This document shows positions 46,454 through 55,286 of a DNA stretch of 60,707 bases, piece by piece. The notes under the pieces are model-generated. The model was given only the letters and a program-made list of their open reading frames with translations. It did no database searches and was not told the DNA's origin. The position numbers were made by a program, and so were the translations under genes. The stretch covers positions 1 to 60,707 of the forward strand of contig WFTT01000057.1 of NCBI GenBank assembly GCA_015485335.1, given 5' to 3'. The stretch comes from Robiginitomaculum sp. (lineage in GTDB: Bacteria > Pseudomonadota > Alphaproteobacteria > Caulobacterales > Maricaulaceae). The number at the start of each line of letters is the position of its first letter. Position 1 is the first letter of the stretch.

Positions 46454-47406
46454 CAGCCCGAGCGCCCCGCCGCCTCATAGGCCGCCACAATGCGCGCCAC
46501 CAGCGGGTGGCGAACCACATCTTTTTGGGTAAAGCGGGCAATGGCGCATCCCTTCACCCCGTCCAGAATTTCCAGCGCATGGGACAATCCCGAAGGCTGG
46601 CCGGTGGGCAGATCAGACTGACTGGGATCGCCGGTAACAATCATCCTACTGCCTTCGCCAAGGCGGGTCAGCACCATATGCATCTGGCCGATGGTGGCGT
46701 TTTGCGCCTCGTCCAGAATGACAAAGGCATGGCTGAGCGTGCGCCCGCGCATAAACGCCAGAGGCGCCACTTCAATACGCCCTTCGGCGCGACGTTTCAA
46801 AACGGTTTCCTGGCCCAAAGCCTCGTTCAGGGCATCCCAGACCGGCAACATATAGGGGTCGATTTTTTCAGCCATATCACCGGGCAGAAACCCAAGGCGT
46901 TCGCCCGCCTCCACCGCCGGGCGGGCAATGATCAGCCGGTCAATCTTGCGGCTGGCCAAGAGGGCGGCCCCGTAACACACCGCCAAAAAGGTTTTGCCGG
47001 TGCCTGCGGGGCCAACCCCGAACACCAGATCGGCATCAGCCCCTTTGAGCAATTTCAGATATTTTTTCTGGGCCGGATTGCGCGGATTGATCAGACGGCG
47101 GGCGCGGGGCACGTGAAAGCCGTCCTTGGCATTTACCTTCTCACCCTTTTTGGCAAACTGAATGGCGGCGCGCACGCTTTGCACATCCGGGCCGGCCCCG
47201 GTATGGGCCTCGGCAATCAGGGTTTTCAGAACCTCGCGGGCACGGCGCTGGCCGTCCTCGCTGCCCTGAAGGACAAACCCATCCCCCGGCGCATCGATCA
47301 GGACATCAAAGGCCTGTTCGATCAGGGCCAGATTTTCGCTGTTGATGCCACAGATTTTGGCGGCATTGGCAGGGGTGTCCAGGGCTATGCGTGTTGTTTT
47401 GCTCAC
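46453..47406 (-). CDS. phoH: PhoH family ATPase (YbeZ)
   Basis: Predicted RNA-associated ATPase that accompanies YbeY. The N-terminal region (about 1-110) is KH-like; the ATPase core has Walker [13 protein letters not shown], Walker [12 protein letters not shown] and sensor [13 protein letters not shown]. Length 317 aa. The start codon is GTG and overlaps the miaB stop (GTGA), giving a coupled miaB-phoH-ybeY-corC-lnt run. Confidence 0.93.
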   Translation of the reverse strand: MSKTTRIALDTPANAAKICGINSENLALIEQAFDVLIDAPGDGFVLQGSEDGQRRAREVLKTLIAEAHTGAGPDVQSVRAAIQFAKKGEKVNAKDGFHVPRARRLINPRNPAQKKYLKLLKGADADLVFGVGPAGTGKTFLAVCYGAALLASRKIDRLIIARPAVEAGERLGFLPGDMAEKIDPYMLPVWDALNEALGQETVLKRRAEGRIEVAPLAFMRGRTLSHAFVILDEAQNATIGQMHMVLTRLGEGSRMIVTGDPSQSDLPTGQPSGLSHALEILDGVKGCAIARFTQKDVVRHPLVARIVAAYEAAGRSG

Positions 47407-48755
47407 GCCGGGCTCATTGCCTCCGAAACCAGATGGCCGCTGAGCGCATTGCGGCCGGCACTGGTGATTTTTACATCAACCAATGTACCGATCAGGTGTA
47501 AAGGTCCCTGCACATAAACGCTTTGCAGATAAGGGCTGCGCCCGCAAATCTGCCCCTCGTGACGGCCTTTTTTATCAAACAGTACCGGCAGGGTTTTGCC
47601 AATAAGGCTTTCATTAAAGGCAATCTGTTGCGAGACCAGCAGGTCCTGCAGGGCGCTTAAGCGATCGGCTTTGACGTCTTCGGGTATCTGATCATCGCGC
47701 TTGGCCCCCGGCGTACCCGGGCGGCGGGAATATTTAAACGAATAGGCCGAAGCATAGCCAATATCGCGCACGGCCTTCAGGGTATCTTCAAAATCCGCAT
47801 CGCTTTCGCCGGGATAGCCGACTATAAAATCACCCGACAGGGCAATATCGGGACGGGCGGCGCGGATATTATCGATCAGGCGATAATACATATCCATGGT
47901 ATGGCCGCGGTTCATGGCCTTGAGCACACCATCAGAGCCAGATTGTACCGGCAAATGCAAATAGGGCATCAACACATCAATGTCCCGGTGCGCCGCAATC
48001 AGGCCATCATCCATATCCCGCGGGTGCGAGGTGGTATAACGAATACGCGCCAGCCCTTCGATCTGCGCCAGATGCGCAATCAGCTCGCCAAGTCCCCAAT
48101 CTTTGCCACCATCCAGACCCGGCGCGGCCCAGGCGTTGACATTTTGGCCAAGCAGCGTCACTTCGCGCACCCCATAACGCACCAAGGTTCGCACTTCGGT
48201 ACTGATTTCCTGGGCGCTGCGTGAATGTTCGGCACCGCGGGTATAGGGCACCACACAGAAAGAGCAGAATTTATCGCACCCTTCTTGTACCGTGACAAAG
48301 GCGGTAGGGCCATTGGCGGCTCGTTTTTTGGCCAGACGCTCGAACTTGTCATCCACGGCAAAATCGGTGGCCAGCGGGTCTTCCTCGCCGCGCAGCATTT
48401 GCGGCAGACGCTGATAGCTTTGCGGCCCCACCACATAATCCACCACCGGGGCGCGGCGCCGGATCTCGGCGCCCTCGGCCTGGGCCACACAGCCAGCTAC
48501 GGCAATCTGGGTGGTTTTGCCGTCCTTGGCGCGTGCCTCCTTGATCTGGCGCAACCGGCCAAGGTCTGAATAAACTTTTTCGGCGGCTTTTTCACGAATA
48601 TGGCAGGTGTTCAGTACCACCAGATCGGCATTCTCGGCTTCCCCAACCTCGTCATAGCCCTCAGTGCCCAGCAAGGTCGCCATTTGCGCCGAGTCATAGA
48701 CATTCATCTGACAGCCAAAGGTTTTGATAAAGACGCGCTTTTTCGTACCGCTCAT
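47403..48755 (-). CDS. miaB: tRNA-2-methylthio-N6-dimethylallyladenosine synthase MiaB
   Basis: Radical-SAM methylthiotransferase that modifies A37 of tRNAs reading UNN codons. The N-terminal UPF0004 domain has [15 protein letters not shown] and VAGCVAQ, the three cluster-binding cysteines. The radical-SAM CxxxCxxC is in [19 protein letters not shown]-terminal TRAM domain (about 375-440) follows. Length 450 aa. It precedes phoH (4-bp overlap) and follows fur by 3 bp. Confidence 0.96.
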   Translation of the reverse strand: MSGTKKRVFIKTFGCQMNVYDSAQMATLLGTEGYDEVGEAENADLVVLNTCHIREKAAEKVYSDLGRLRQIKEARAKDGKTTQIAVAGCVAQAEGAEIRRRAPVVDYVVGPQSYQRLPQMLRGEEDPLATDFAVDDKFERLAKKRAANGPTAFVTVQEGCDKFCSFCVVPYTRGAEHSRSAQEISTEVRTLVRYGVREVTLLGQNVNAWAAPGLDGGKDWGLGELIAHLAQIEGLARIRYTTSHPRDMDDGLIAAHRDIDVLMPYLHLPVQSGSDGVLKAMNRGHTMDMYYRLIDNIRAARPDIALSGDFIVGYPGESDADFEDTLKAVRDIGYASAYSFKYSRRPGTPGAKRDDQIPEDVKADRLSALQDLLVSQQIAFNESLIGKTLPVLFDKKGRHEGQICGRSPYLQSVYVQGPLHLIGTLVDVKITSAGRNALSGHLVSEAMSPA

Positions 48756-48758
48756 GGG

Positions 48759-49169
48759 TCAGGATTTATCCTTTACGCCATACAGTTCCAGGCGGTGATC
48801 GACCAGGCGATAGCCGAGTTTTTTGGCGATTTTTTCCTGCAGCTTTTCGATCTCTTCATCGACAAACTCGATCACTTCGCCGGTTTTGACGTCGATCAGA
48901 TGGTCATGGTGATCATCGGGTAATTCTTCAAACCGGGCGCGGCCATCACCAAAGTCGTGGCGGGAAATCACCCCGGCATCTTCAAACAGACGCACCGTGC
49001 GATACACCGTGGCCAGGGAAATTTTCGGATCCAGCGCCGCAGCCCGGGCATACAACTCCTCGGCGTCCGGATGATCCACCGCCTCGGACAGCACGCGTGC
49101 GATAATACGTCGTTGCTCGGTCATGCGCATACCTTTTTGCGCACATAATTCTTCCAGACGGTTCGGCAC
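48759..49169 (-). CDS. fur: Ferric uptake regulator family protein Fur
   Basis: Metal-responsive DNA-binding regulator. The winged helix spans about 1-80 (RMTEQRRIIARVL...SLATVYRTVRLFEDAGVI). The metal/dimer region includes HDFGDGRARFE and PDDHHDHLIDVKTGEVIEF. The CxxC that follows HDHLI in E. coli Fur is replaced by DVKTG, so the structural zinc cysteines are absent, as in other alphaproteobacterial Fur proteins; only one Cys remains (residue 9). Length 136 aa. The Irr and Mur branches are alternatives, but no haem-regulatory motif is seen. Confidence 0.9.
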   Translation of the reverse strand: MPNRLEELCAQKGMRMTEQRRIIARVLSEAVDHPDAEELYARAAALDPKISLATVYRTVRLFEDAGVISRHDFGDGRARFEELPDDHHDHLIDVKTGEVIEFVDEEIEKLQEKIAKKLGYRLVDHRLELYGVKDKS

Positions 49170-49235
49170 GTGGGCTCCTGTGAATAAGTTCTCTTCTTTA
49201 CTGCTGGCAAATGGCGCTTTTGTCCATACCTGACC

Positions 49236-49676
49236 TCACCCCAGGGTGAGAGAATAGGTTAGTGCATCCGCGCCATTGGCATAATATTTTTTACGCAATC
49301 CCAAGCGGGAAAACCCAAAACTTTCATAAAGATGGGTGGCGGCGGCGTTGTCGCTGGCCACGTCCAGAAAGAGGGTATCTACACCGCGCTCCTTCAAATC
49401 TGCATTCAAGGCGGATAACAGCGCCCTGCCCAACCCCTGATTTCGCATCCTGGGGGATATGGCAATGCTGAGCAGTTCGGCCTCGGTGGCGGCCACGCGC
49501 GACAGGGCAAAACCCACCACCTTACTCCCGCAAGAGACCAGCACGGCCACGGCGTTTTTACCCAACAGGCCCACCATGGCCGCTTCATCCCATGAGGGTT
49601 GAAAAGAGGCGCCATGCAGGGCGGCCAAAATGGCGGCATCATCGGCATTAGCCTGCCGGATGGTGATATTGCTCAC
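49236..49676 (-). CDS. rimI: Ribosomal protein S18-alanine N-acetyltransferase RimI
   Basis: GNAT-fold acetyltransferase that acetylates the N-terminal Ala of S18. The acetyl-CoA loop is in ISPRMRNQGLGRALLSAL, followed by FLDVASDNAAATHLYESFGF and GLRKKYYANGADA. Length 146 aa. The start is GTG, overlapping the tsaB stop (GTGA). Adjacent tsaB and rimI is the usual pairing; other GNAT functions cannot be excluded. Confidence 0.9.
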   Translation of the reverse strand: MSNITIRQANADDAAILAALHGASFQPSWDEAAMVGLLGKNAVAVLVSCGSKVVGFALSRVAATEAELLSIAISPRMRNQGLGRALLSALNADLKERGVDTLFLDVASDNAAATHLYESFGFSRLGLRKKYYANGADALTYSLTLG

Positions 49677-50317
49677 GGGGTAATCCCGCCCGGTAATTTG
49701 GCATCGGGGGGACGGTGATACCAGGGCAGGGCCTCCAGCTGTGGCAAGGTTCCGGCTATCAACAGATCGGCAATAACCGCCATATCCAGTTCATTTTTGC
49801 CCGTATCGCGCAAAATTTCCCCATCCAGCTGCGCCGCAGCGGTGCCCGCTATATAAACCGGTTTATCGCTGCCAAAGGCACGAATTGTTGCCAGCGCCTC
49901 TTCCACCGGGGCGGTTTCATATTCGCCCTGCAAGGTGCCCTGCTCACAAAGCCGATAGGCCAGCTCGCCCCGGCCAATATCACATACCCCGGCGCTATGG
50001 CCGTATGCCGCCCCCAAAAGCGCAAACACATCCAGCGCATTGACCCCCACCACCGGTACTGAGAGCGCCAGCCCAAGACCGCGGGCAAAAGAAACCCCAA
50101 TACGGACCCCGGTAAAGGCCCCGGGGCCAATGACCACCCCGATCCGGCTAATGTCTTTTGGGGTCAGCCCAGCCGTGACCAGCAGATCGCGCACCATGGG
50201 GGCCAGACGGGCATCCTGGCCACGACTGCCAGCCTCGATCTGTTGATGATCATTCGTGCCATGGCGCACAAAGGCGGCGCACCGGGCGGTGCTGGTATCG
50301 ATCAACAACAGGGTCAT
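49673..50317 (-). CDS. tsaB: tRNA threonylcarbamoyladenosine biosynthesis protein TsaB
   Basis: ASKHA-fold partner of TsaD in making the essential t6A37 of ANN-reading tRNAs. The N-terminal TLLLIDTSTARC and central GVVIGPGAFTGVRIGVSFARGLGLAL are diagnostic. Length 214 aa. The C-terminal half is variable, as usual. It is coupled to rimI through a 4-bp overlap. Confidence 0.94.
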   Translation of the reverse strand: MTLLLIDTSTARCAAFVRHGTNDHQQIEAGSRGQDARLAPMVRDLLVTAGLTPKDISRIGVVIGPGAFTGVRIGVSFARGLGLALSVPVVGVNALDVFALLGAAYGHSAGVCDIGRGELAYRLCEQGTLQGEYETAPVEEALATIRAFGSDKPVYIAGTAAAQLDGEILRDTGKNELDMAVIADLLIAGTLPQLEALPWYHRPPDAKLPGGITP

Positions 50318-50320
50318 TGC

Positions 50321-50923
50321 TTATAAAATGACGTTGGCATCTTCAAAGGTCAGGCGGGGGGAGCGCTCGAACAGGCCGGCATCATCGCCATAGCCAAGGG
50401 CACAGATAAAATTGGATTTCCAATGGCGCATTTGCTTATCCGGCGCAAAAAACTCTTTATCCACACCATCGCGGTCAAAGCCGGACATGGGTCCGCAATC
50501 CAGCCCCAACGCCCGCGCCGCCATCATCAGATAGGCCCCTTGCAAGGTGCCATTGCGAAAGGCAGCATCAAAATGGGCCTCAGGTTCCGTAAACCAGTTT
50601 TTGGCATCGGGGTTATGAGGGAAAAGCTGGGGTACCTTGTCTTCAAACTTTTCATCCCAGGCGATGATCACCGTCCAGGGGGCGTTCATCACTTTGGGGA
50701 TATTGCTTTCCATCAGAAAGGGGTTCAGGCGCGCCTTGGCATCCTCGGAACGGATCCACAAAAACCGGGCCGGGCAGATATTGGCGCTGGTCGGACCCCA
50801 TTTCATCAGATCATAGATCGCCCGCACCATCACTTCGGGCACATCCTTGTCCTGCCAGGCATTGGCCGTGCGGGCCTCGCGAAACAACTGGTCAAAGGCG
50901 AGGTCGGATAGGGGGTCAGCCAT
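50321..50923 (-). CDS. Nitroreductase family protein (RutE/malonic semialdehyde reductase-like)
   Basis: FMN-dependent NAD(P)H oxidoreductase of about 200 aa. The sequence DQLFREARTANAW, MKWGPTSANICPARFLWIRS, GTLQGAYLMMAARALGLDCGPMSGFD and NFICALGYGD matches the subgroup annotated as malonic semialdehyde reductase RutE or HadB. No rut genes are present, so that substrate is uncertain. It lies 3 bp upstream of tsaB and after nfuA. Confidence 0.85.
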   Translation of the reverse strand: MADPLSDLAFDQLFREARTANAWQDKDVPEVMVRAIYDLMKWGPTSANICPARFLWIRSEDAKARLNPFLMESNIPKVMNAPWTVIIAWDEKFEDKVPQLFPHNPDAKNWFTEPEAHFDAAFRNGTLQGAYLMMAARALGLDCGPMSGFDRDGVDKEFFAPDKQMRHWKSNFICALGYGDDAGLFERSPRLTFEDANVIL

Positions 50924-50941
50924 AAGGGTATCCTTGTTGAA

Positions 50942-51508
50942 TTATAATGCGGCCTCGACGGCGCTTACCTCTGGCACATAGTGCTTGAGCAGGTTTTCAA
51001 TACCGTGCTTTAGCGTCATCGTCGAGGATGGACAGCCTGCGCACGCGCCGCGCATATGCAGATAGACCAGGCCGGTATCCACATCAAAGCGCTGGAATAC
51101 AATATCGCCGCCATCGCGGGCCACCGCCGGGCGCACCCGGGTATCAATCAGCTCTTTGATCTGTTCGACAATTTCGGCGGTTTCGCCTTCATATTGTTCT
51201 TCCTCGGCCGCCGCCCCATCGCCGCCGCCCAGTACCGGGGCGCCGGATTGGAAATGATCCATAATCGCGCCCAGTAAAACGGGTTTTAAATGCGGCCATT
51301 CGTGGGCCTCGTCTTTGGTGATGGCAATAAAGTCCGGTCCCAGAAACACCCCACGCACCCCTTCATTGGCAAAGAGCGCCTGGGCCAGTGGCGAGCCTTG
51401 TGCCGCCTCGGCATCACGAAAATCATGCACGCCCGAGGGGGAGACTTCGCGCCCCGGCAAAAACTTTAACGTTGCCGGATTGGGCGTGGACTGGGTTTCG
51501 ATAAACAT
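50942..51508 (-). CDS. nfuA: Fe-S cluster carrier NfuA (NifU-like)
   Basis: Delivers Fe-S clusters to target apoproteins. It has an N-terminal Nfu_N domain (about 1-90; FIETQSTPNPATLKFLPGREV, VFLGPDFIAITK), a short acidic Gly-rich linker, and the NifU C-terminal domain (about 105-185) with the cluster ligands in RGACAGCPSSTMTLKHGIE. Length 188 aa. MiaB further along the same block needs Fe-S clusters. First gene of the nfuA-nitroreductase-tsaB-rimI-fur run. Confidence 0.95.
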   Translation of the reverse strand: MFIETQSTPNPATLKFLPGREVSPSGVHDFRDAEAAQGSPLAQALFANEGVRGVFLGPDFIAITKDEAHEWPHLKPVLLGAIMDHFQSGAPVLGGGDGAAAEEEQYEGETAEIVEQIKELIDTRVRPAVARDGGDIVFQRFDVDTGLVYLHMRGACAGCPSSTMTLKHGIENLLKHYVPEVSAVEAAL

Positions 51509-51599
51509 TTTTCTCTCTTTTGCTTTGTCATACAGTCTATGTCTTCACATGGCGCAGCGCCAGCACGCCTTCAAGGGTCTGGTGTGTATACAGATCCCC

Positions 51600-52634
51600 C
51601 TATTTCTTCAAAATATCGGTCAATTCGCGCAATTTGGCCCGGGCGCGCAGGATATAAAAACCCTGATTGGCCAGATGATTGGGGAAAAATTGGCCGCCGG
51701 GCGTACCGTTATTGACCACAAGAGGTTGCATCACCGCGGCAATGCGCAACTCTTCGAGCATATTGTTATAAAGCTCGGTCGCTTTGCGCCCTTCGATCAC
51801 CGGGGCAAAATCCGAACGCAACGCCTTCAGGATCATATAATAGCCATAGGCCCGGCCCTTGGTGCGATAGAAAATCTTGTCCGCCTTAAAATCCAACAGC
51901 CCAAGCGTTTTATGCCGCCCGGTGATTTGTGCCTCCAGCTCAGCCGAGGCCGACCCCAAGTCATAGGCAATGCGATCCAGGGCGGCGAGCAAATTGTCCG
52001 GCCGGGTATCAAAGGTGGCGTCGCCGGCGGCCAGACGGGAGTTATAGCGCCGAAGCGCCTGCACGGCCTCTTTATACTGGCTTTCCGCCGAAGCCGTGGG
52101 CCACAAGGTGCCCGGTTTTAAAATCCAGGTAGTGGGCGAATATTGCAGCCGCGCCCGGGCAATGGAGAGGTCCGGATCCGAGGCGGACGAGCCACGCTCG
52201 CGACCGATCTGGTCTTCCAGCTCGAAGGCAAACCGGCCCAGCGCCGTGACCATTCCAATCTGGTAATTGGGCATATTATTGAGCATATGCGCCGGCACAA
52301 AAAAGGGCGCATTGGCCACCCAGCCGGCTTTTTTCAGCTCGTCATCCATCAAGCTGGCCACCATTGCCACCGCGTGGGAGCCGCCTTTGGGATCAAAGGT
52401 CGGGGTAAATTCCGGATTATCATCAATGCGACTGGTCAGCATGGCCAGTATTGGCCACAGTAATACCAGGGCAATCACAATCCCCGCGGCGATTTTACGC
52501 CAGCTTCGCCAAGGGCGCCTTTTGGGCAAAGGGACGCTTTTGGCCGGCTCGACCACAGGTTCATCGCCCACCGGCTTTCGACCAATGGATTTAACCTTTG
52601 ACCAAAACCGTCGTGCCGCCTGACCTATCTGCAT
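51600..52634 (-). CDS. DUF2333 family membrane protein
   Basis: Uncharacterised protein of 344 aa. A basic cytoplasmic N-terminus (about 1-47, KRRPWRSWRK) precedes one transmembrane helix (about 48-67, AAGIVIALVLLWPILAM); the rest is predicted periplasmic and mostly helical. Recognisable stretches include DPKGGSHAVAMVASLMDDEL and FVPAHMLNNMPNYQ, which I associate with DUF2333. No catalytic motif is evident. It is divergent from comM and lies 91 bp upstream of nfuA. Confidence 0.78.
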   Translation of the reverse strand: MQIGQAARRFWSKVKSIGRKPVGDEPVVEPAKSVPLPKRRPWRSWRKIAAGIVIALVLLWPILAMLTSRIDDNPEFTPTFDPKGGSHAVAMVASLMDDELKKAGWVANAPFFVPAHMLNNMPNYQIGMVTALGRFAFELEDQIGRERGSSASDPDLSIARARLQYSPTTWILKPGTLWPTASAESQYKEAVQALRRYNSRLAAGDATFDTRPDNLLAALDRIAYDLGSASAELEAQITGRHKTLGLLDFKADKIFYRTKGRAYGYYMILKALRSDFAPVIEGRKATELYNNMLEELRIAAVMQPLVVNNGTPGGQFFPNHLANQGFYILRARAKLRELTDILKK

Positions 52635-52712
52635 ATTGCGTCCTCCACTGTACCCTTATATGGCGTGCCACCTGGTCCCCTGCAAGTTAAGATATATGAA
52701 CATTTAGCCTAT

Positions 52713-52727
52713 GTTCCTTTTTTGTTC
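52713..52727. promoter_or_regulatory. LexA/SOS box upstream of comM
   Basis: GTTC (52713-52716), seven bases, GTTC (52724-52727): exact match to the alphaproteobacterial LexA site GTTC-N7-GTTC. It overlaps a TTGACA -35-like hexamer (52727-52732) and lies 49 bp before the comM ATG, a repressing position. comM belongs to the SOS regulon in some alphaproteobacteria, to my recollection. Confidence 0.7.
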
Positions 52728-52775
52728 TTGACAAGATAAACCCCACGTATAGGCTGAAAGGCATTCAGGGGAGCC

Positions 52776-54341
52776 ATGTTGATGGGTATTCATATCCAGA
52801 CCTTTGCCTTTGAAGGCGTGGAGGCCGCGCCGGTGGATGTGCAAGTGCAGATCAGTTCCGGCATGCCGGCCTTTTCTATTGTCGGGCTGGCGGACAAGGC
52901 GGTCGCCGAAAGCCGCGAACGGGTGCGCGCCGCCTTTGCGGCCATTGGCCTGGCTTTGCCAGCCAAGCGTTTGGTGATCAATCTGGCCCCGGCCGATCAG
53001 CCCAAAGAGGGCAGCCATTATGATCTGCCTATCGCCCTGGGTCTGATGGTGGCCATCGGGGTTTTGCCCATGGATGCACTGGAGGGCTTTGCCGCTATGG
53101 GTGAGTTATCACTGGATGGCACCATCGCCCCGGTGACCGGAGCCTTGCCGGCGGCCATGGCGGCCCATGGCATGGGGCTGGGCCTCATCTGCCCGGAGGC
53201 CAGCGGTCCGGAGGCCGCCTGGGCCGGGGAGCTGGCCATTCTGGCCCCGCGCAATCTTATTGCCCTGATTAATCATATCAAGGGCCGCCAGGTGTTGGAG
53301 CAACCCAAACCCGGCGCTTTGCATGAAGACGCCATGCATCCGGACCTCTCGGACGTAAAGGGGCAGGAGCTGGCCAAACGCGCCCTGGAAATTGCCGCCG
53401 CCGGTGGGCACAACCTTTTGATGATCGGGCCGCCCGGCTCTGGCAAATCCATGCTGGCGGCGCGCCTGCCGGGCCTGTTGCCGCCCTTAAATGCCCAGGA
53501 ATTGCTGGAAGTCTCCATGGTGCATTCGGTGGCGGGACTGTTGGAGCGGGGACGATTAAGCCGGTCGCGGCCATTTCGCAGCCCCCATCACAGCGCCTCG
53601 ATGGCGGCCATGGTGGGCGGCGGCATCAAGGCCCGCCCGGGGGAGGCATCCCTGGCCCATCGTGGGGTTTTGTTTCTGGATGAACTGCCCGAATTTACCC
53701 CGCAAGTGCTGGACAGTTTGCGCCAGCCATTGGAAACCGGACAGATCAGTGTCGCCCGCGCCAATGCACATATTGCATATCCCGCCCGTTTTCAGCTGAT
53801 CGCCGCCATGAACCCGTGCCGGTGTGGATCTGCCGGGGCCGATGGCTATGCCTGTCGCCGGGGGCCCCGGTGCGCCCGGGATTATCAGGCACGTATATCG
53901 GGACCATTGATGGACCGCATCGATCTGCAGATCGAGGTGCCGGCGGTGACCGCCGCCGATCTGGCCCTGCCTGCACCGGTTGAGGGCACTGCCGAAGCGG
54001 CGGCGCGGGTGCTGGCTGCCCGGGAAATACAAATGCACCGCGCAGAGAAATACAGCGAGAATGCCGGCGCCGCCACCAATGCAGAAATGCCAACGGCCAT
54101 GCTGGAAAAACTGGCCAATCCGGACGAGGCCGGACGGCAATTACTGATCCAGGCGGCCCAGACCATGGCCCTGACCGCCCGGGGCTATCACCGGGTCTTG
54201 CGCACGGCGCGCACAATTGCCGACCTTGAAAACAGTGACGGGGTTCGCCGCGTCCATATTGCCGAAGCTCTGGGCCTGCGCCGCCCGGTTCAGGCGGCGG
54301 ATCAAACCGGCATTTCCATGCCCAGCGTCAAGGTTTCCTAA
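52776..54341 (+). CDS. comM: YifB/ComM family Mg-chelatase-like AAA ATPase
   Basis: Hexameric helicase of the ComM family, which drives branch migration when transformed or recombining DNA is integrated. It has an N-terminal S5/Lon-like domain (about 1-165; [18 protein letters not shown]), Walker A GPPGSGKS (about 216-223), Walker [12 protein letters not shown], and a Cys-rich zinc region [21 protein letters not shown] (about 350-370). The C-terminal part has [17 protein letters not shown]. Length 521 aa. The start is ATG at 52776 or 52782; GGGGAG lies just before. An SOS box lies upstream. Confidence 0.94.
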   Translation: MLMGIHIQTFAFEGVEAAPVDVQVQISSGMPAFSIVGLADKAVAESRERVRAAFAAIGLALPAKRLVINLAPADQPKEGSHYDLPIALGLMVAIGVLPMDALEGFAAMGELSLDGTIAPVTGALPAAMAAHGMGLGLICPEASGPEAAWAGELAILAPRNLIALINHIKGRQVLEQPKPGALHEDAMHPDLSDVKGQELAKRALEIAAAGGHNLLMIGPPGSGKSMLAARLPGLLPPLNAQELLEVSMVHSVAGLLERGRLSRSRPFRSPHHSASMAAMVGGGIKARPGEASLAHRGVLFLDELPEFTPQVLDSLRQPLETGQISVARANAHIAYPARFQLIAAMNPCRCGSAGADGYACRRGPRCARDYQARISGPLMDRIDLQIEVPAVTAADLALPAPVEGTAEAAARVLAAREIQMHRAEKYSENAGAATNAEMPTAMLEKLANPDEAGRQLLIQAAQTMALTARGYHRVLRTARTIADLENSDGVRRVHIAEALGLRRPVQAADQTGISMPSVKVS

Positions 54342-54365
54342 ACGTCCCTTTGTTATACCGCTCCC

Positions 54366-55262
54366 ATGGGACATACATTTGATACATACTTCACGCATAT
54401 GAACGATTTGGCGGTTTGCCGGGATGCCGGGCGCCGCATAGTCAACGTCAATCCGGCTTTTACCCGCATTTTTGGCGGTGAGCCCGAAGACTGGATAGAC
54501 CGTCGCTTTGATGGAGCTGTTTCCGGGGCGCAAATTGGAGCATTTCATGATAACCGCGCCTATGGCCAGGTGCTGGCCGAGGGGCGTACCTATTGGATTG
54601 AATGGGATGAAGCCCCTTTGCCACAGGGTGGATCGATCGCCATTGGCCGTATCAATGCGGATCGGCGGACATCGCGTCGCGCCGTCGAAGCCCCCGAACG
54701 GGACCGCCGACGCAATAAAAGCTCGGTCATGGTGCCCGCCAATACCCTGATAAAAAATGCAAAACCGGCACCACCTCCGGCCAGTCTGCCCGCCGCTCAA
54801 AACCCGGCGCAGGAGGCACCGCCCCCTGCGCCTGATCAAACCGCCGCGGAACCGGCGGCCCCAACACCAGGCCACACCCGCATATTGCTGGTCGAGGATG
54901 ATCCGCTTAGCGCCAAACTGGCCATGGCCTTGCTGGACCGGGAAAACTGTACCGTCATCCATGTTACGGATGGCAATGAAGCGCTGGATCTGGCCCGTAC
55001 GCAAATTTTTGATCTGGTCTTTATGGATATGCGCATGCCCAAAATGGATGGCCCCAGTGCCTGCCGGGCCATGCGGGCCCTGGGTGGAGCGTGGAAAGAT
55101 ATCCCCATTATTGCGCTGACCGCCAATGCCTTTGAGGAAGACCGCAAGGCCTGTCTGGCTGCGGGCATGACCGGCTTTGTTACCAAACCCATTGATGCCC
55201 AAACCCTGCTGGCCGTACGACAGCGCTGGACCTTGGATGAAAAGCAGGCGAAACTCGCCTAA
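54366..55262 (+). CDS. PAS domain plus response-regulator receiver protein (no output domain)
   Basis: A 298-aa signalling protein. A degenerate PAS-like sensor (about 12-100; RRIVNVNPAFTRIFGGEPEDWIDR) is joined by a Pro/Ala-rich linker (about 130-168) to a receiver domain (about 172-290). The receiver is complete: acidic pair ED in VEDD (177-179), phosphoacceptor D221 in VFMDMRMPKMDG, T252 in IIALTANA and K274 in FVTKPI. Its style matches receivers of hybrid histidine kinases, but no DHp or ATPase domain exists, so it may be the remnant of a hybrid kinase or a stand-alone phosphorelay acceptor. It lies 24 bp after comM and 24 bp before the AmpG-like gene. Confidence 0.83.
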   Translation: MGHTFDTYFTHMNDLAVCRDAGRRIVNVNPAFTRIFGGEPEDWIDRRFDGAVSGAQIGAFHDNRAYGQVLAEGRTYWIEWDEAPLPQGGSIAIGRINADRRTSRRAVEAPERDRRRNKSSVMVPANTLIKNAKPAPPPASLPAAQNPAQEAPPPAPDQTAAEPAAPTPGHTRILLVEDDPLSAKLAMALLDRENCTVIHVTDGNEALDLARTQIFDLVFMDMRMPKMDGPSACRAMRALGGAWKDIPIIALTANAFEEDRKACLAAGMTGFVTKPIDAQTLLAVRQRWTLDEKQAKLA

Positions 55263-55286
55263 GTTTTCTCTTGCTCAGGCCCATGA

